Positions 8,855 to 17,851 of a DNA stretch of 64,000 bases are shown here, piece after piece; positions within the stretch are counted from its first letter, which is position 1, and each line of letters begins with the position of its first letter. The position numbers and the translations under genes are program-made. The stretch is taken from positions 5,826,882 to 5,890,881 of the forward strand of contig CM020618.1 in NCBI GenBank assembly GCA_009829735.1. The letters run 5' to 3'. Source of the DNA: Pyropia yezoensis. Taxonomy: Eukaryota; Rhodophyta; Bangiophyceae; Bangiales; Bangiaceae. The notes under the pieces are model-generated. The model saw nothing but the letters and a program-made list of their open reading frames with translations. It was not told the DNA's origin and did not search any database.

Positions 8855-11447
8855 TCAGCCTCCCGGCCCCTGCCGTCCCGGCCGAAGATGGCTACTCAGA
8901 AAAAAGGGAGGCCACCGAATCCGAGATGCCCTCCACATCGGAATCGGAGTCGCAGCCATCATCGCCAGTCTCCGACTCGCTCTCGGATCCATCCGCCGTG
9001 CCGGCAGCGGCTCCCGTCCCGTCCACCTCCAATCCGGCCGCTCCAACTTCAGGGGGCGGTGCTGCCACATCTTGCCCGCCCCCTGCCAGGCCGCTGCACC
9101 AGCACCGGGCACACCGCCCGCCCCTGCTTCACCCCCAGCAGGGAGACCATCCGCGCCCGCCGGGCCGCCAGGGATGCCACCCGCGGCGGCCGTGTCCACA
9201 CTACCCTGACGACTCCCGCCAGCCCCGCCACCGCCCGCCGTACCACCCGCGTCAGCCACACCATCTGCACGTAGTCCGTATGCGTCATCGTTGAGTGCGC
9301 CCCCACCAGGGAGACCACCATCATCAGCGCGGCCACCCCCAGGGGCTCCACCCGCTCCGCCCATGGGGGCAGCATTGCGGCCGAGCACCAGGTCCAGCAC
9401 ATGGCGCTCCGTCGCCGAGCGCGCGTAAGCGCTGACAGGGTCTGACCGCCGCAGCTGCCGACTCTTGACAAAAATAGTCCACTGCTTGTCAACCCGCGCA
9501 TCCATCGTGCGGTTTCTTGTCCGGGAGAGCAGACGGCCCAATGGCTTGAAGGCCCGCTCTGATCCCGCCGAGGAGCAGGGAAGCGCCAACAGTCGAACAG
9601 CGACCCACTGTAGCGTGGGCCACTCATCCCCGTACACCGACCACCAGGTGGCGGGGTGCAGCTGAGCCGCGGGTGTCAGGGCCACCCCAGCGTCCACGAA
9701 GCGCAAGAAAGCACCCAGCTCCCTCGTGACGGCCATCTCCAAGGCCTCCTCCCCCCCACCCAAAAACTGCACAGCGCGAGTGCGTAAAGCAGGGAGGGAT
9801 GCGGCCCCCCAAAGCCCTGTCCCAACGCGTTGCCTGCAGGGAACAAAAAAAGGATCCAGATAAAAAGCCAATACCAAAAGGGGGTGGGAGTACGCCGAAA
9901 AACGAGACACAAGCAAACCAGACAAAAAGGAGCGCGTGGCGGCCGGCAACGCAAACGTCTCCCCGCGCAACACAATACAAAACCCAGAATATAGACCAAG
10001 CACGGCCGACAGCGGCGACCCATCGGACTCCAAAGACGCAGACACACGAAAGAGCAAACGAAGGCAGGGCGAAAGGGACCTCAACGTGTTCTTGATGGCT
10101 CCGTCATTAATGGCGGTGGCTACGGCCGGAGGAACAGAAAACCCGTTTGCGTCGTGCGAGTTTGCGAGCAGCACCCGCCGCAAGCCAGGCAGGTTTTCCA
10201 GAAACGAGGTGAGCGTGAGGCTCTGCCCCACCCACCGAGTAGCACTGAATGTCACAAGTTGACCCACTCGCTCGCCAGCGGCCGCGTGCGTGGCTCGGTC
10301 AGCCTGCAGGACCCCGCGCACGCGCGTACACCGGCGGAAAAACACGACAGCCTCCACCATCGCCCGTAAAGCCCCCACACAAAAAGATGCACGGCAGAGC
10401 TCCTTACCAACCAGATTCGTGGCGTGTGCAAAGCACCCGTAGGAAAACAACACCAGCCCTTGAGCCACAGCGTCTTTCCTCATACGCACCATGACCGTTG
10501 CGTTGTCGGGACACAACGGCCATAACACCCGGGCGGCCAATGCCCTCAATCGCGGGCTCATCGACGCCGGCCCCCACCGATTCCCTTCGGTGCCTGTGTG
10601 AGAAAAGAGATATTGGGGGATCGCATTCTTCAATGCAGCCAGCAGGTTGGCAGAGGAGGAAGCGAGCAGGCCCAGACGGAAAATAGCAAGGAGAAAGGGC
10701 AAAGGGGAGCAAGCCATAACATTGTATACGCCTTTGGCGTTCACGTCTGTCAACCCATCAACAGTGAGGCACACACAATCACTCTGACCCAGCTTCTCCG
10801 CGACGTGCCCCCCCACATCCACGCTGACGGCAGTCAACAAAGAACCCCTGACACGACCTCGATCGCCCGGGCCAGTGAAGCGGCCACCAGATATAACAGA
10901 GAAAAAATTCCTCCACCTCTCATTGTCAAAAGTAGAAAAAGGAACACCGTCCTCAAACATCAACTGGGCGCACTGGTGCTGCCAACTGGCAAGCTCTTCT
11001 GGCGTCAAAGGTCCAAGATGCGTGTCCTCAAACGATCGGACCCCAGCGAAGCCAGCAGACGACGAGGCCTCGCCAATGCTCGCCAGGAGGTTGGGAAACT
11101 CGGCCTGAGCCTTCCCACACGCACGGAGGTGGGCCTCAAAGCGAGTAATGTTATCGCGTATGGCATACCCGCACGAGCGCGCCTTGCACGTCAGAGTCTT
11201 CTTACCATTGGGGTAGGAAACGTTGAGAAAGCTCCACACGGCCCGCTTGCCGTGCGGGGGGGGGGGGGGGGCGAGGGGTCATTCTGATCACGGATAGAGA
11301 AGGTGGGGGTACTGCCAACCCGTTGTGGGGGCGCAGGACATAGGGGCCGGCCGATGGAGACGGTGATGACGGCGCGCCGTCGCGGCGGTCGGCGGTCACG
11401 CCGGGCGCTGGCAGTGGGGACTGGGCGGCGGGCAGCGGGGACTTCAT
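8855..11447 (-). CDS. hAT transposase, nearly intact, with a frame break near the N-terminus
   Basis: The main open frame (11239-8855, 794 codons) encodes a hAT transposase. It shows an N-terminal BED-type zinc-finger-like block (TLTCKARSC ... HLRAC, about residues 17-41), a DUF659-like start of the catalytic domain with the first Asp in CVCLTVDGLTD (about 161), a second Asp in CPDNATVMVR, the hAT signature GCFAHATNLVGKEL, and a C-terminal dimerisation block (WWSVYGDEWPTLQ ... CSSAGSERAFKPL) with the catalytic Glu. The open frame begins at a GTG. The nearest plausible ATG (11447) lies in a different frame, separated by a run of 16 G on the + strand (11256-11271). Near the other end an Asp/Ser-rich acidic tail ending at 8892 appears in yet another frame. 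The gene is therefore either lightly decayed or affected by sequence errors. Confidence 0.85.
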
Positions 11448-12665
11448 GGGACTGATTATCTGTTATATACGTCATTGCCCTCGAAACGCCACGTGTCGGT
11501 AATATGGCGTCAGAAATGACCTGACCGGTAATCCCCCAGGTCAGACGTAATATGGGGGGTGCCGTAATGACGGGTAATATTACATACGTGGCACGTCATG
11601 ACCGCATCCCTACACACGTCGGCGCGGCACTTCAGGAGAGGGATTGCGGAGGAGGGAGAGGGGAAGGGGTGTGTGGCTCAAATGTGAACGCGCGGCCGCG
11701 TGCTACGCCGCGCACCTCCGGCACGGACACGAGGGCGGCCGTGCACGTAGCCTCCCTGCCCGCCACCATCATAGAGAGTCCGGAACGCGCTAGCACAAGT
11801 GCGCACCGCTGCTGCATGGTAGGCATCTGCGTGGACCCCGAGGACGCTGTGGGACTCTGCATAGTTGGGGGCAGGACACAGGCTCCAGTCGCTGCAGCCG
11901 CCGCAGTCATCTGGCCAGCTGGCTGCTAGCAACCAGCTCAGGCCCAGTTAAGAGCGGACTTCTGGGTCAGAACGGATGCATCTCATTTATTTAGAACACG
12001 CACAACAAGAGCCGGAAAGACGCGGGACAGTGAAACAAACAGGCACCTGGGCACAGACTGGCAGAGGGGATTAACGACAGCCATAAACCATCAGAAGCGC
12101 TGTGAGCTACTCTTTTTTAAGCGCATTTTTTCCTTCTGTTATCTCCGGTACTTCACGCTGCTTGGGCTGGTAAGCCAGAAGTCTGCAAGGAGCTCATCTG
12201 AACAGGGCACGCGCATATCTGCGGCCGCTCGGGGTTCCGCTCCTGTATTTTCCCAGGAAGGTCATGCAAGTGCATGTATTTCATATCCAGAACCGCACCA
12301 CATTCGTCGACTATTCATCACCCAATCACAAGGCGCCGCTGTAGAACGTGCGGCTGCGCGCTGTTTAACCTTCATCCGGGCGACCCGGCAGTTGACCAAT
12401 CAGCGCTCCGAATGGCGTCACGCTGAGAGCGATTGTGAGCCAAGAATTTTGCTTAAGGCTGTCCACATTGTATAGAGCTTCGCTAATAAACGACGTAGTT
12501 GTATAGATTTGAGACAGTGTGCGGCCTCGGCGGCACAAGGAGCCGCTCTTCTCTATTCAGGAACCTGCCCGCCATCGCCATCTCCGGGGTATGGACTGCT
12601 CGGCTCGGGTCACGGTCGACGCAGCAAGCTGCCTAATCTCTGAAAAAAGAAACTGGTACCAGCTG
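11448..12665. other. Intergenic between the hAT element and tRNA-Arg
   Basis: The left end (11460-11600) carries the GTAATAT repeats treated separately. The remainder is of medium GC with several AT-rich patches (for example around 11985, 12110-12130 and 12480). It includes no credible coding frame. Confidence 0.5.
11498..11583. repeat. Cluster of GTAAT(AT) subterminal repeats
   Basis: Five related words fall within 90 bp: GGTAATATGG (11498), CCGGTAATCC (about 11525), ACGTAATATGG (11545), CCGTAATGA (11562) and GGGTAATATTAC (from 11572). They form imperfect inverted repeats, for example GCCACGTGTCGGTAATAT against the complement of ATTACATACGTGGC. Short repeated motifs just inside the ends are typical transposase-binding sites of hAT elements, and this cluster lies just upstream of the transposase. 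Confidence 0.5.
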
Positions 12666-12762
12666 CGAGCCTGGCAGGACTCGAACCTGCAATCTCTTGA
12701 TCTCTCGGTAATTCGTAGTCAAGCGCGTTCGATGGTGTGCTATCCAATTTTGCCACAGGCCC
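12666..12762 (-). tRNA. tRNA-Arg(ACG), interrupted by an anticodon-loop intron and a probable D-arm intron
   Basis: Read on the minus strand, the 97-nt gene has a 7-bp acceptor stem (GGGCCTG with CAGGCTC, one G-U pair), discriminator G, and a perfect T arm (GCAGG TTCGAGT CCTGC) with a B-box. The anticodon stem is CTTGA/TCAAG with loop CTACGAA, giving anticodon ACG. Between positions 37 and 38 is an 11-nt canonical intron (ATTACCGAGAG). The D-arm is 13 nt too long: TGGCAAAATTGGATA is followed by about 13 extra bases before ACGCG. Removing these leaves a 73-nt tRNA that matches the animal tRNA-Arg(ACG) layout, although the D stem still has an A-C mismatch. No CCA is encoded. Extra introns outside the anticodon loop are known from Cyanidioschyzon nuclear tRNAs. 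Confidence 0.85.
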
Positions 12763-13035
12763 TTCCCACGTGTCACCGCGTTGCCTTGACGACTATATTG
12801 ATCATCCAAATTTCTACTTTCGAATTCCTTCCTGTCGCTTTCTTGGTCACGCGGCGGATAGAGCCTTCTTCGTCTGTCTGGCACGCCCTTCGTCTTCCCC
12901 ACCCAACGTTCTCCCCTCCCCCCTTCCGCCACCAGCGTCCTCCTCTCAACATCCCCCCCCCCCCCACGCTCTCCTTGCCTATCCCCCCTCTTTCATCCTC
13001 CTCCCAACCCCTTTTTCGTCTTGACACCAACTATC

Positions 13036-14665
13036 ATGGCGCGGGACGCGGAGAAGGCGCGGTCTATGCTGCACCGCTTCCTCTCCCAAAAGGCCGAGGA
13101 GGAGGGCGATGGCACGTCCATTCGGGGCAGTGGTATTGGCGGCCCCAAGCGCGTCCAGGTACGTGTTTTCAAGCGCAGAGGAGGTCAGAGAGAGTGGTGA
13201 GGGTGCATGTGGGCTGCCGGGAGCGTGGGGGGGGCCCAAGGGACAAGGTGGGGCGCGGGGGGGGTGGTTGAGGCGTCAGGGCGGGCCATCCGCTCTCCGC
13301 TACTGCTGACGGGCAGGGCATGGCTCCAGTGGGACCAGCAGAGCCAGGTGTGGCGCAACCAGCCGTGGCCACGGCGACATCACGCCAGATAGCTGCAGTG
13401 GTAGAGGAGGTTTGGCACTTTCGCGCCCGCTCGCGGCAGAGCGTCCTTACACGATGTGTATGGTCGCCTTGGGTGTACCGGCGCATTCGCTCACCTGCCC
13501 CTTTTTGCCTCGCTTCTCAAACCCCATCGTCTTCGTGGCGTCCCTCCCGTGGCCGTTTTTTTGTATTTACAGCGACGGCCCTACCTGGCGAGCCTGGTCG
13601 AAGACGTTGGCGACGCCCAGCGGTGGCGGCGGCAGCTGGTGGGGGAGATCGGCACCAAGATGCTCGAAATCCAGAACCGTACGTTGGACTGTCCCGCGCC
13701 CCCTCGCCGCCGCCCCCGTGGTGCACTGGGTGCTGTCCCACCCTGTTATGCGCGTTTCGTTACTTGGTTGTTGTGCGGGAGTAGCCCGCAAGACTACATG
13801 AGAGGGGCTCTAACACAGCGACCACCACCACCCACCTTCTGGCGTACGGGAGTCTTCTCTCTGTGTCGCTCTCCCTTGATGATACCTGACCTCCCGCCTT
13901 TCCCCCCGCATCTCCCGACCCCACCTTTTTGCTTTACTCGGGCCACCTTCCACAGCATCTCTCCCCCATGACGAGGTACGCACGCTGAACACGGCCCTCA
14001 ACGCCCTCTTTAGCGAGAAGCGTCACTGGGACCGGCGGGTGGTGCAGCTCGGTGGCCCCCCGCCCGACCCCGCCCCCCCCCCCCGCACGGCCGCAGCGGA
14101 CGGCGGCGGCGGCGGGCCGCCCGACGCCGCGTCGTCTACCCCCCTGCGCCTCGGGGACACGACCTACTATGGCGCCGCGCGGGCACTGCCCGAGGTAGTG
14201 GCCGCCGCTGCTGCCGACGCGCAGCGGCGGGCCCGCCGCGCCGCGCGAGCGGCGGCAGCGGCAGAGCTGCTCGTCGCCGCCGGGGGGCTCACCGCGGGCT
14301 ACTATGGCTACGGCCCTCTGCCGGGGGACGAGGATGAGGAGGAGTCGACACCAGACGACGACGACGACGACGACGACAATGACGACGATAACGATGACGG
14401 CGACAACGACGACGGCCGCGACGCTGCCCCTGTGGCACCGTGGGAGGCGGAAGAGCGGGCGGCCGAGGCGGCGGCGGTGGCGGCGGCGGTGGCCGACTGG
14501 GAGCGCGAGCACCCCGACGGGCGGGGCGAGCGGCAGGACGATGCGGGCGCCGACGATGCGGGGGAGGGGTGGGACGCGGCGGCGCTTGACGCCGCCGCCG
14601 CCCGGCGGGTGGGCGCCCTGCGGCTGGCGCAGCGCAAGCGGCAGGCACTAGAGCGACTCAGCTGA
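13036..14665 (+). CDS. ISY1: ISY1-like pre-mRNA splicing factor (three exons)
   Basis: Exons are 13036-13158, 13573-13678 and 13956-14665, giving 312 residues. Exon 1 opens with MARDAEKARSMLHRFLSQK, exon 2 with RRPYLASLVEDVGDAQRWRR and QLVGEIGTKMLEIQN, and exon 3 continues LPHDEVRTLNTALNALFSEK and RHWDRRVVQLGG. This order matches ISY1 (NTC30): start MARNAEKA, RRPFLASE, WRRQIIGEISKKV, LNDEINKLLREKGHWE, ELGG. Later YYGAARALPEV and AGYYGYGPLPGDEDEE match the family's central part, including a run of acidic residues. ISY1 is a component of the catalytic spliceosome. Both donors read GTACGT, both acceptors end in CAG, and the joins keep frame (phase 0, then phase 1). The C-terminal half is Ala/Arg-rich and ends RKRQALERLS. 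Confidence 0.88.
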
Positions 14666-14852
14666 GGCTCCCTTCCCGGCTGGCCGGCCAGTCACCGTCG
14701 CCGCTACGTGCCGCAGTGTCCCCATGAGGCTCCTGTTTTCCCGTGGCTCTCTTTTTTCGCAGGGGAGGCGAGGTGCTCCCGCTGTCCACCCGGCCGCCTC
14801 CTCCCCCGCCCCCCCTCCACCCCCCCCCCCCTGCCCACCTCCTCGTCCACCC
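14666..14852. other. Short convergent intergenic gap
   Basis: This is the shared 3' region of the ISY1 gene (+) and the alpha/alpha-toroid gene (-), rich in C runs. Nothing else is seen. Confidence 0.5.
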
Positions 14853-16643
14853 TCACCTGCTGCCCTCCCCCTCGGTGGCCAGCGCCTCCTTGCGGAACAC
14901 CCGCGCCGGGGGCCCCCGCCCCGTGCATTCCATCCCCTGCAGGTGCCCCCCCCCCCCCCGCCCGCCTGCGCGCACATACGCCATCACCGCCGACAGCGCG
15001 TGCTGCGTCGTGTCCACCCGGTACACCCCGTCGCTACCCGTCACCACCCGCCGCGCGTTGCCGGCAGCGTCGGGGCCGACGCGCACCAGGTCCACCCGCC
15101 CCGGCAGGGCGCCCGCAACGGCATCGGCGGCGGCGGTTTCGGCGGCGGGGGCCGCCGCCGCGGCAGCACTCGCCGCCGGAGCCCGTACCTGCGACGCCAA
15201 CAACTGCCCGACCGTCCGCTGGCCGAGACAGTAGCCATTGTGCAGCAGCACCGCGTCCATGGCGGTGGGCGCCCCCGCCGGGTCATAGTCTGCGACGCGG
15301 GCGAGGAGCGGCAGCATGGCAAAGGTGCCCTCCAGCCCCGTCGCGAGGGAGCAGGGCATGCCCGTCGACCGGGGCGTCCGCCGCACGTCGCGCTCGTAGC
15401 ACGAGGTGGTGAGGGAGCGGGCGGCGGCGAGCAGAGCCGCCGCCCGCCGCCGCCGCGGCCGGCGGCCGTGCTCCCAGACCGCCCGAAAGGCGGGCGCCCG
15501 AAACAGTGCGGCCGTCGCGACGAGCGTCCAGTGGTCGCACGGGAGGTCGACCAGCTTTTTGTCTGCCCGTGACGCGGCGAGCGCCTCGAGGCCCCGGACC
15601 GCCGCGACCAGGTGCGCCGGCTCCCCGCGCGCAGCGTAGACGCTGAGGAGGCCGAGCACCGCCTCGCCCGGGTAGTAGAGCGACACGCGGTGGTCATTGG
15701 GCATGCCATTTGAGTCCATGTACGAGAAAAAGCCGCCGTCGGGCTTTTGCATCCGCTCGGTGACGGTGGCGGCGAGGCCGTCGAGCACGGCGGGCGGCAC
15801 GCCGCCCGCGACCGCGTCGCCACCGGCGGCAGCGGCGGCGCCATCGAGGCGGGCGCAGGTGGTGAGGGCGACGAGGCCCAGGCCCAGGCCGCCCAGGCGG
15901 ACGTCCCCCAGCTCCTCTTCCGGCTTGGACGGGTCCCCCTGCTCCACCCGCGGCTTGGACCAGACACCCAGCAGGGGCGCTGCCCCCCCCCGCGGCGCGC
16001 CGCCCTCCCCGCCCTCCCCTGCCTCCTCCCCAGGCACCGGCCGCACCGCCACCCGCAGCAGCCACTCGCACGCGCGGACCATGGTCGCGTTGGCGCCCAC
16101 ACACGCCGGGGCGGGGAGCCCCCCCCCCCGCTCCCCCCCGAGGCACGCATCCCCCAGCGCGTAGATGGCGCCCGCGTGGCGGAGGGTGTTGTAGCCCGGC
16201 GACCGGGTCACCCGCCCGTCGGGCGCCACCCGCACCTCGTACGCAAACGTGCCGTCGGGCTGGGCCGCGCGGACGAGGTAGCGCACTGCGGCGGCCGCAA
16301 AGGAGGCCAGGTCCGCCGGGGGGGGGTAGTCGTCTGTCAGGGCGGTGGTGTCAAACGGGGAGAGCCGCCCGGCGCGGGCGGCCGCTGCCGCCGCCGCTGC
16401 CGCCGCCCCCACCGCCCCCGCCGTCTTGGCCACCTGCGCCACCGCCGCCACGTCCGCGTCGACGGCCGACACGGCAGGGCGGAGGAGGTAGACGCAGATG
16501 GCCACGACAGCCGCCACGGCCGCGACGGCAGCCGCCAGCTGCCGGCCCGCCGGCAATGACCGTCGGCCGCGTGCCACCGCGCGGCGCACCGCGGCGACGC
16601 GGCGATGGTGGCGTGCCGCTGCCGAGGTGGCCGCCGCCGGCAT
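14853..16643 (-). CDS. Membrane-anchored alpha/alpha-toroid (six-hairpin-like) protein, bacterial-type family
   Basis: From the ATG at 16643 the protein has 596 residues: a basic N-terminus (ARHHRRVAAVRRAVARGRR), one hydrophobic segment (about 36-54) ending ICVYLL, then a luminal or extracellular domain. The domain repeats helix pairs with motifs such as DGTFAYEV, GYNTLRHAGAIYALGDAC, QKPDGGFFSYMD, YYPGEAVLGLLSVYAARGEP, DHWTLVATAALFR, MPCSLATGLEGTF and YRVDTTQHALSAVMAY. These resemble bacterial proteins of the six-hairpin/toroid fold that carry a YNLVRHAGT-like block and a C-terminal RIDYVQHxLSAL-like block. Their function is not established, but the fold suggests carbohydrate binding or modification. 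Topology suggests a type II anchor in the secretory pathway or at the surface. Upstream in-frame sequence to 17006 is Pro/His/Ala repeat and probably not translated. Confidence 0.6.
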   Translation of the reverse strand: MPAAATSAAARHHRRVAAVRRAVARGRRSLPAGRQLAAAVAAVAAVVAICVYLLRPAVSAVDADVAAVAQVAKTAGAVGAAAAAAAAAARAGRLSPFDTTALTDDYPPPADLASFAAAAVRYLVRAAQPDGTFAYEVRVAPDGRVTRSPGYNTLRHAGAIYALGDACLGGERGGGLPAPACVGANATMVRACEWLLRVAVRPVPGEEAGEGGEGGAPRGGAAPLLGVWSKPRVEQGDPSKPEEELGDVRLGGLGLGLVALTTCARLDGAAAAAGGDAVAGGVPPAVLDGLAATVTERMQKPDGGFFSYMDSNGMPNDHRVSLYYPGEAVLGLLSVYAARGEPAHLVAAVRGLEALAASRADKKLVDLPCDHWTLVATAALFRAPAFRAVWEHGRRPRRRRAAALLAAARSLTTSCYERDVRRTPRSTGMPCSLATGLEGTFAMLPLLARVADYDPAGAPTAMDAVLLHNGYCLGQRTVGQLLASQVRAPAASAAAAAAPAAETAAADAVAGALPGRVDLVRVGPDAAGNARRVVTGSDGVYRVDTTQHALSAVMAYVRAGGRGGGGHLQGMECTGRGPPARVFRKEALATEGEGSR

Positions 16644-16659
16644 AGTGGCAACCGCGGCA

Positions 16660-16696
<37 letters not shown>

Positions 16697-17851
16697 CGGC
16701 GGCGGCGGCTGCGGCGGCAACGGTGACGGTGACCGTGGCGGCCGCAGCGGCGGAGGCGGCAGCTGCAGCAGCCGGGCAGCCAGCCCCCAGCAGGGAGAGA
16801 AAGGTGGAAGGAAATACAGGAAGCCGCACCCACCAAGGGAGATGGGGAGGGGGGGGGGCGGCAGAGGGCGGCGGACAACGACCGACCTCCGACGGCGGCC
16901 CGCCGCGGGCACACCGGCGCCGGGCGCGGTGGCGGTGGCGGTGGCGGTGGCGGTGCAGCGGTGATGGCGGTGGCGGTGGCGGTGGTGGTGAGAGGTGGGA
17001 CGGCACTCGGGCCCACGCCCGCCGACCGCTGGTCGCACGACGGGGAAGCCGGGCGGTGCATGGATGCAGCAGTGGTGCATCGTTGGGGGGAGACGCGACA
17101 GCGGCAGTCGCGGTGGATCGCGCGTGCTGCCAATGGACTGCGTGGGAAGTTTGTCTCGAACTTGATCAACCAACTCTCTCTCGTATGTACGTATGTCCAT
17201 GAAAGAACATAGAGGTCAATCTCGGAAACAGTAGCACCCCATTGCGTTTCTGTCCCGGCGAGAAGGCGCGCGTCGGCCACGACGACACCCCATCTGGTCT
17301 CCCACCCACACCGCCAGGCGCTGCTGGTGCCCCACCCACCGGGCCGGTGGGGAGCTCACGCCGGCGCCACCTCGGTCGTGCCCGCGCACACCCCCCGCAA
17401 CAGACCCCGCCGCCGTGTCCCCTTCCATCCCCCCGTCCGACCCCACTCCCTTCTCTCCTTGTACGCGCCCTCTTGTGCGCGCCCGACGACCCCGGCCCCC
17501 ACCCCCGCGGCAGCAATCCACCGCTCCCCCTCCTTGTGCCGGCCCCCGTCGCGCCGCGCGCGGCGGGATCGGACAGCGCTCCCCCCCACCCGCTCTCCTC
17601 CCTCCCGCGTCGGCCGTCGGGTGTGTCGGGCGCGCGCGCGCGCCCGCCGCGCTCTGGCCACAACCCTTTCCTCCCCTTCTCCCTCCCTGTGGCGGCTCCA
17701 AAAGTCTTGTGCCTTGCCCCGCCCTCCCGCCCCCACCCACCCCCACCCCCCCCCCCCCCCCCCCCCCGGCACTGAACGCCGACTTGTTCCTCTATTCCAG
17801 GGACGCCCTCCCCCCTCTGCCCCCCCCCTGCGCCCCCACTGCCCTTTCATC
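16644..17851. other. Divergent promoter region with microsatellites
   Basis: This is the shared 5' region of the toroid gene (-) and the acyl-CoA synthetase gene (+). It contains GCG-type repeats (about 16660-16710), a GGTGGC-type array (about 16927-16990) and C-rich leader DNA with a run of about 19 C at 17749-17767. A pyrimidine stretch ending ...TCTATTCCAG at 17801 may be the acceptor of a 5'UTR intron of the + gene. No further coding sequence is supported. Confidence 0.45.

Larger units (their letters stand above)
8049..11600 (-). mobile_element. hAT-superfamily DNA transposon (approximate limits)
   Basis: The region holds a hAT transposase gene on the minus strand with a repeat-rich flank at each side: tandem hairpins at 8049-8089 and a cluster of GTAATAT-type subterminal repeats at about 11498-11583. 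The limits are estimates. Classical short hAT terminal inverted repeats and the expected 8-bp target-site duplication could not be pinned down by eye. The DNA is less GC-extreme than the host genes, in keeping with a mobile element. Confidence 0.6.

Noticed and set aside
10598..11287. + strand open frame of 229 codons
   Set aside because: Lies opposite the hAT transposase and shows no domain.
11575..11583. TAATATTAC, the nine-base origin motif of geminiviruses and related circular DNA viruses
   Set aside because: No Rep-like gene and no proper GC-rich stem around the motif; it is one member of the GTAAT repeat cluster at the hAT end and is best explained by that.
12633..12932. 99-codon minus-strand open frame
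   Set aside because: It runs through the tRNA-Arg gene; the peptide is simply a translated tRNA.
16644..17006. Upstream ATG for the toroid protein
   Set aside because: The added residues are His/Arg and Ala/Thr microsatellite translation; the ATG at 16643 gives a normal anchor.
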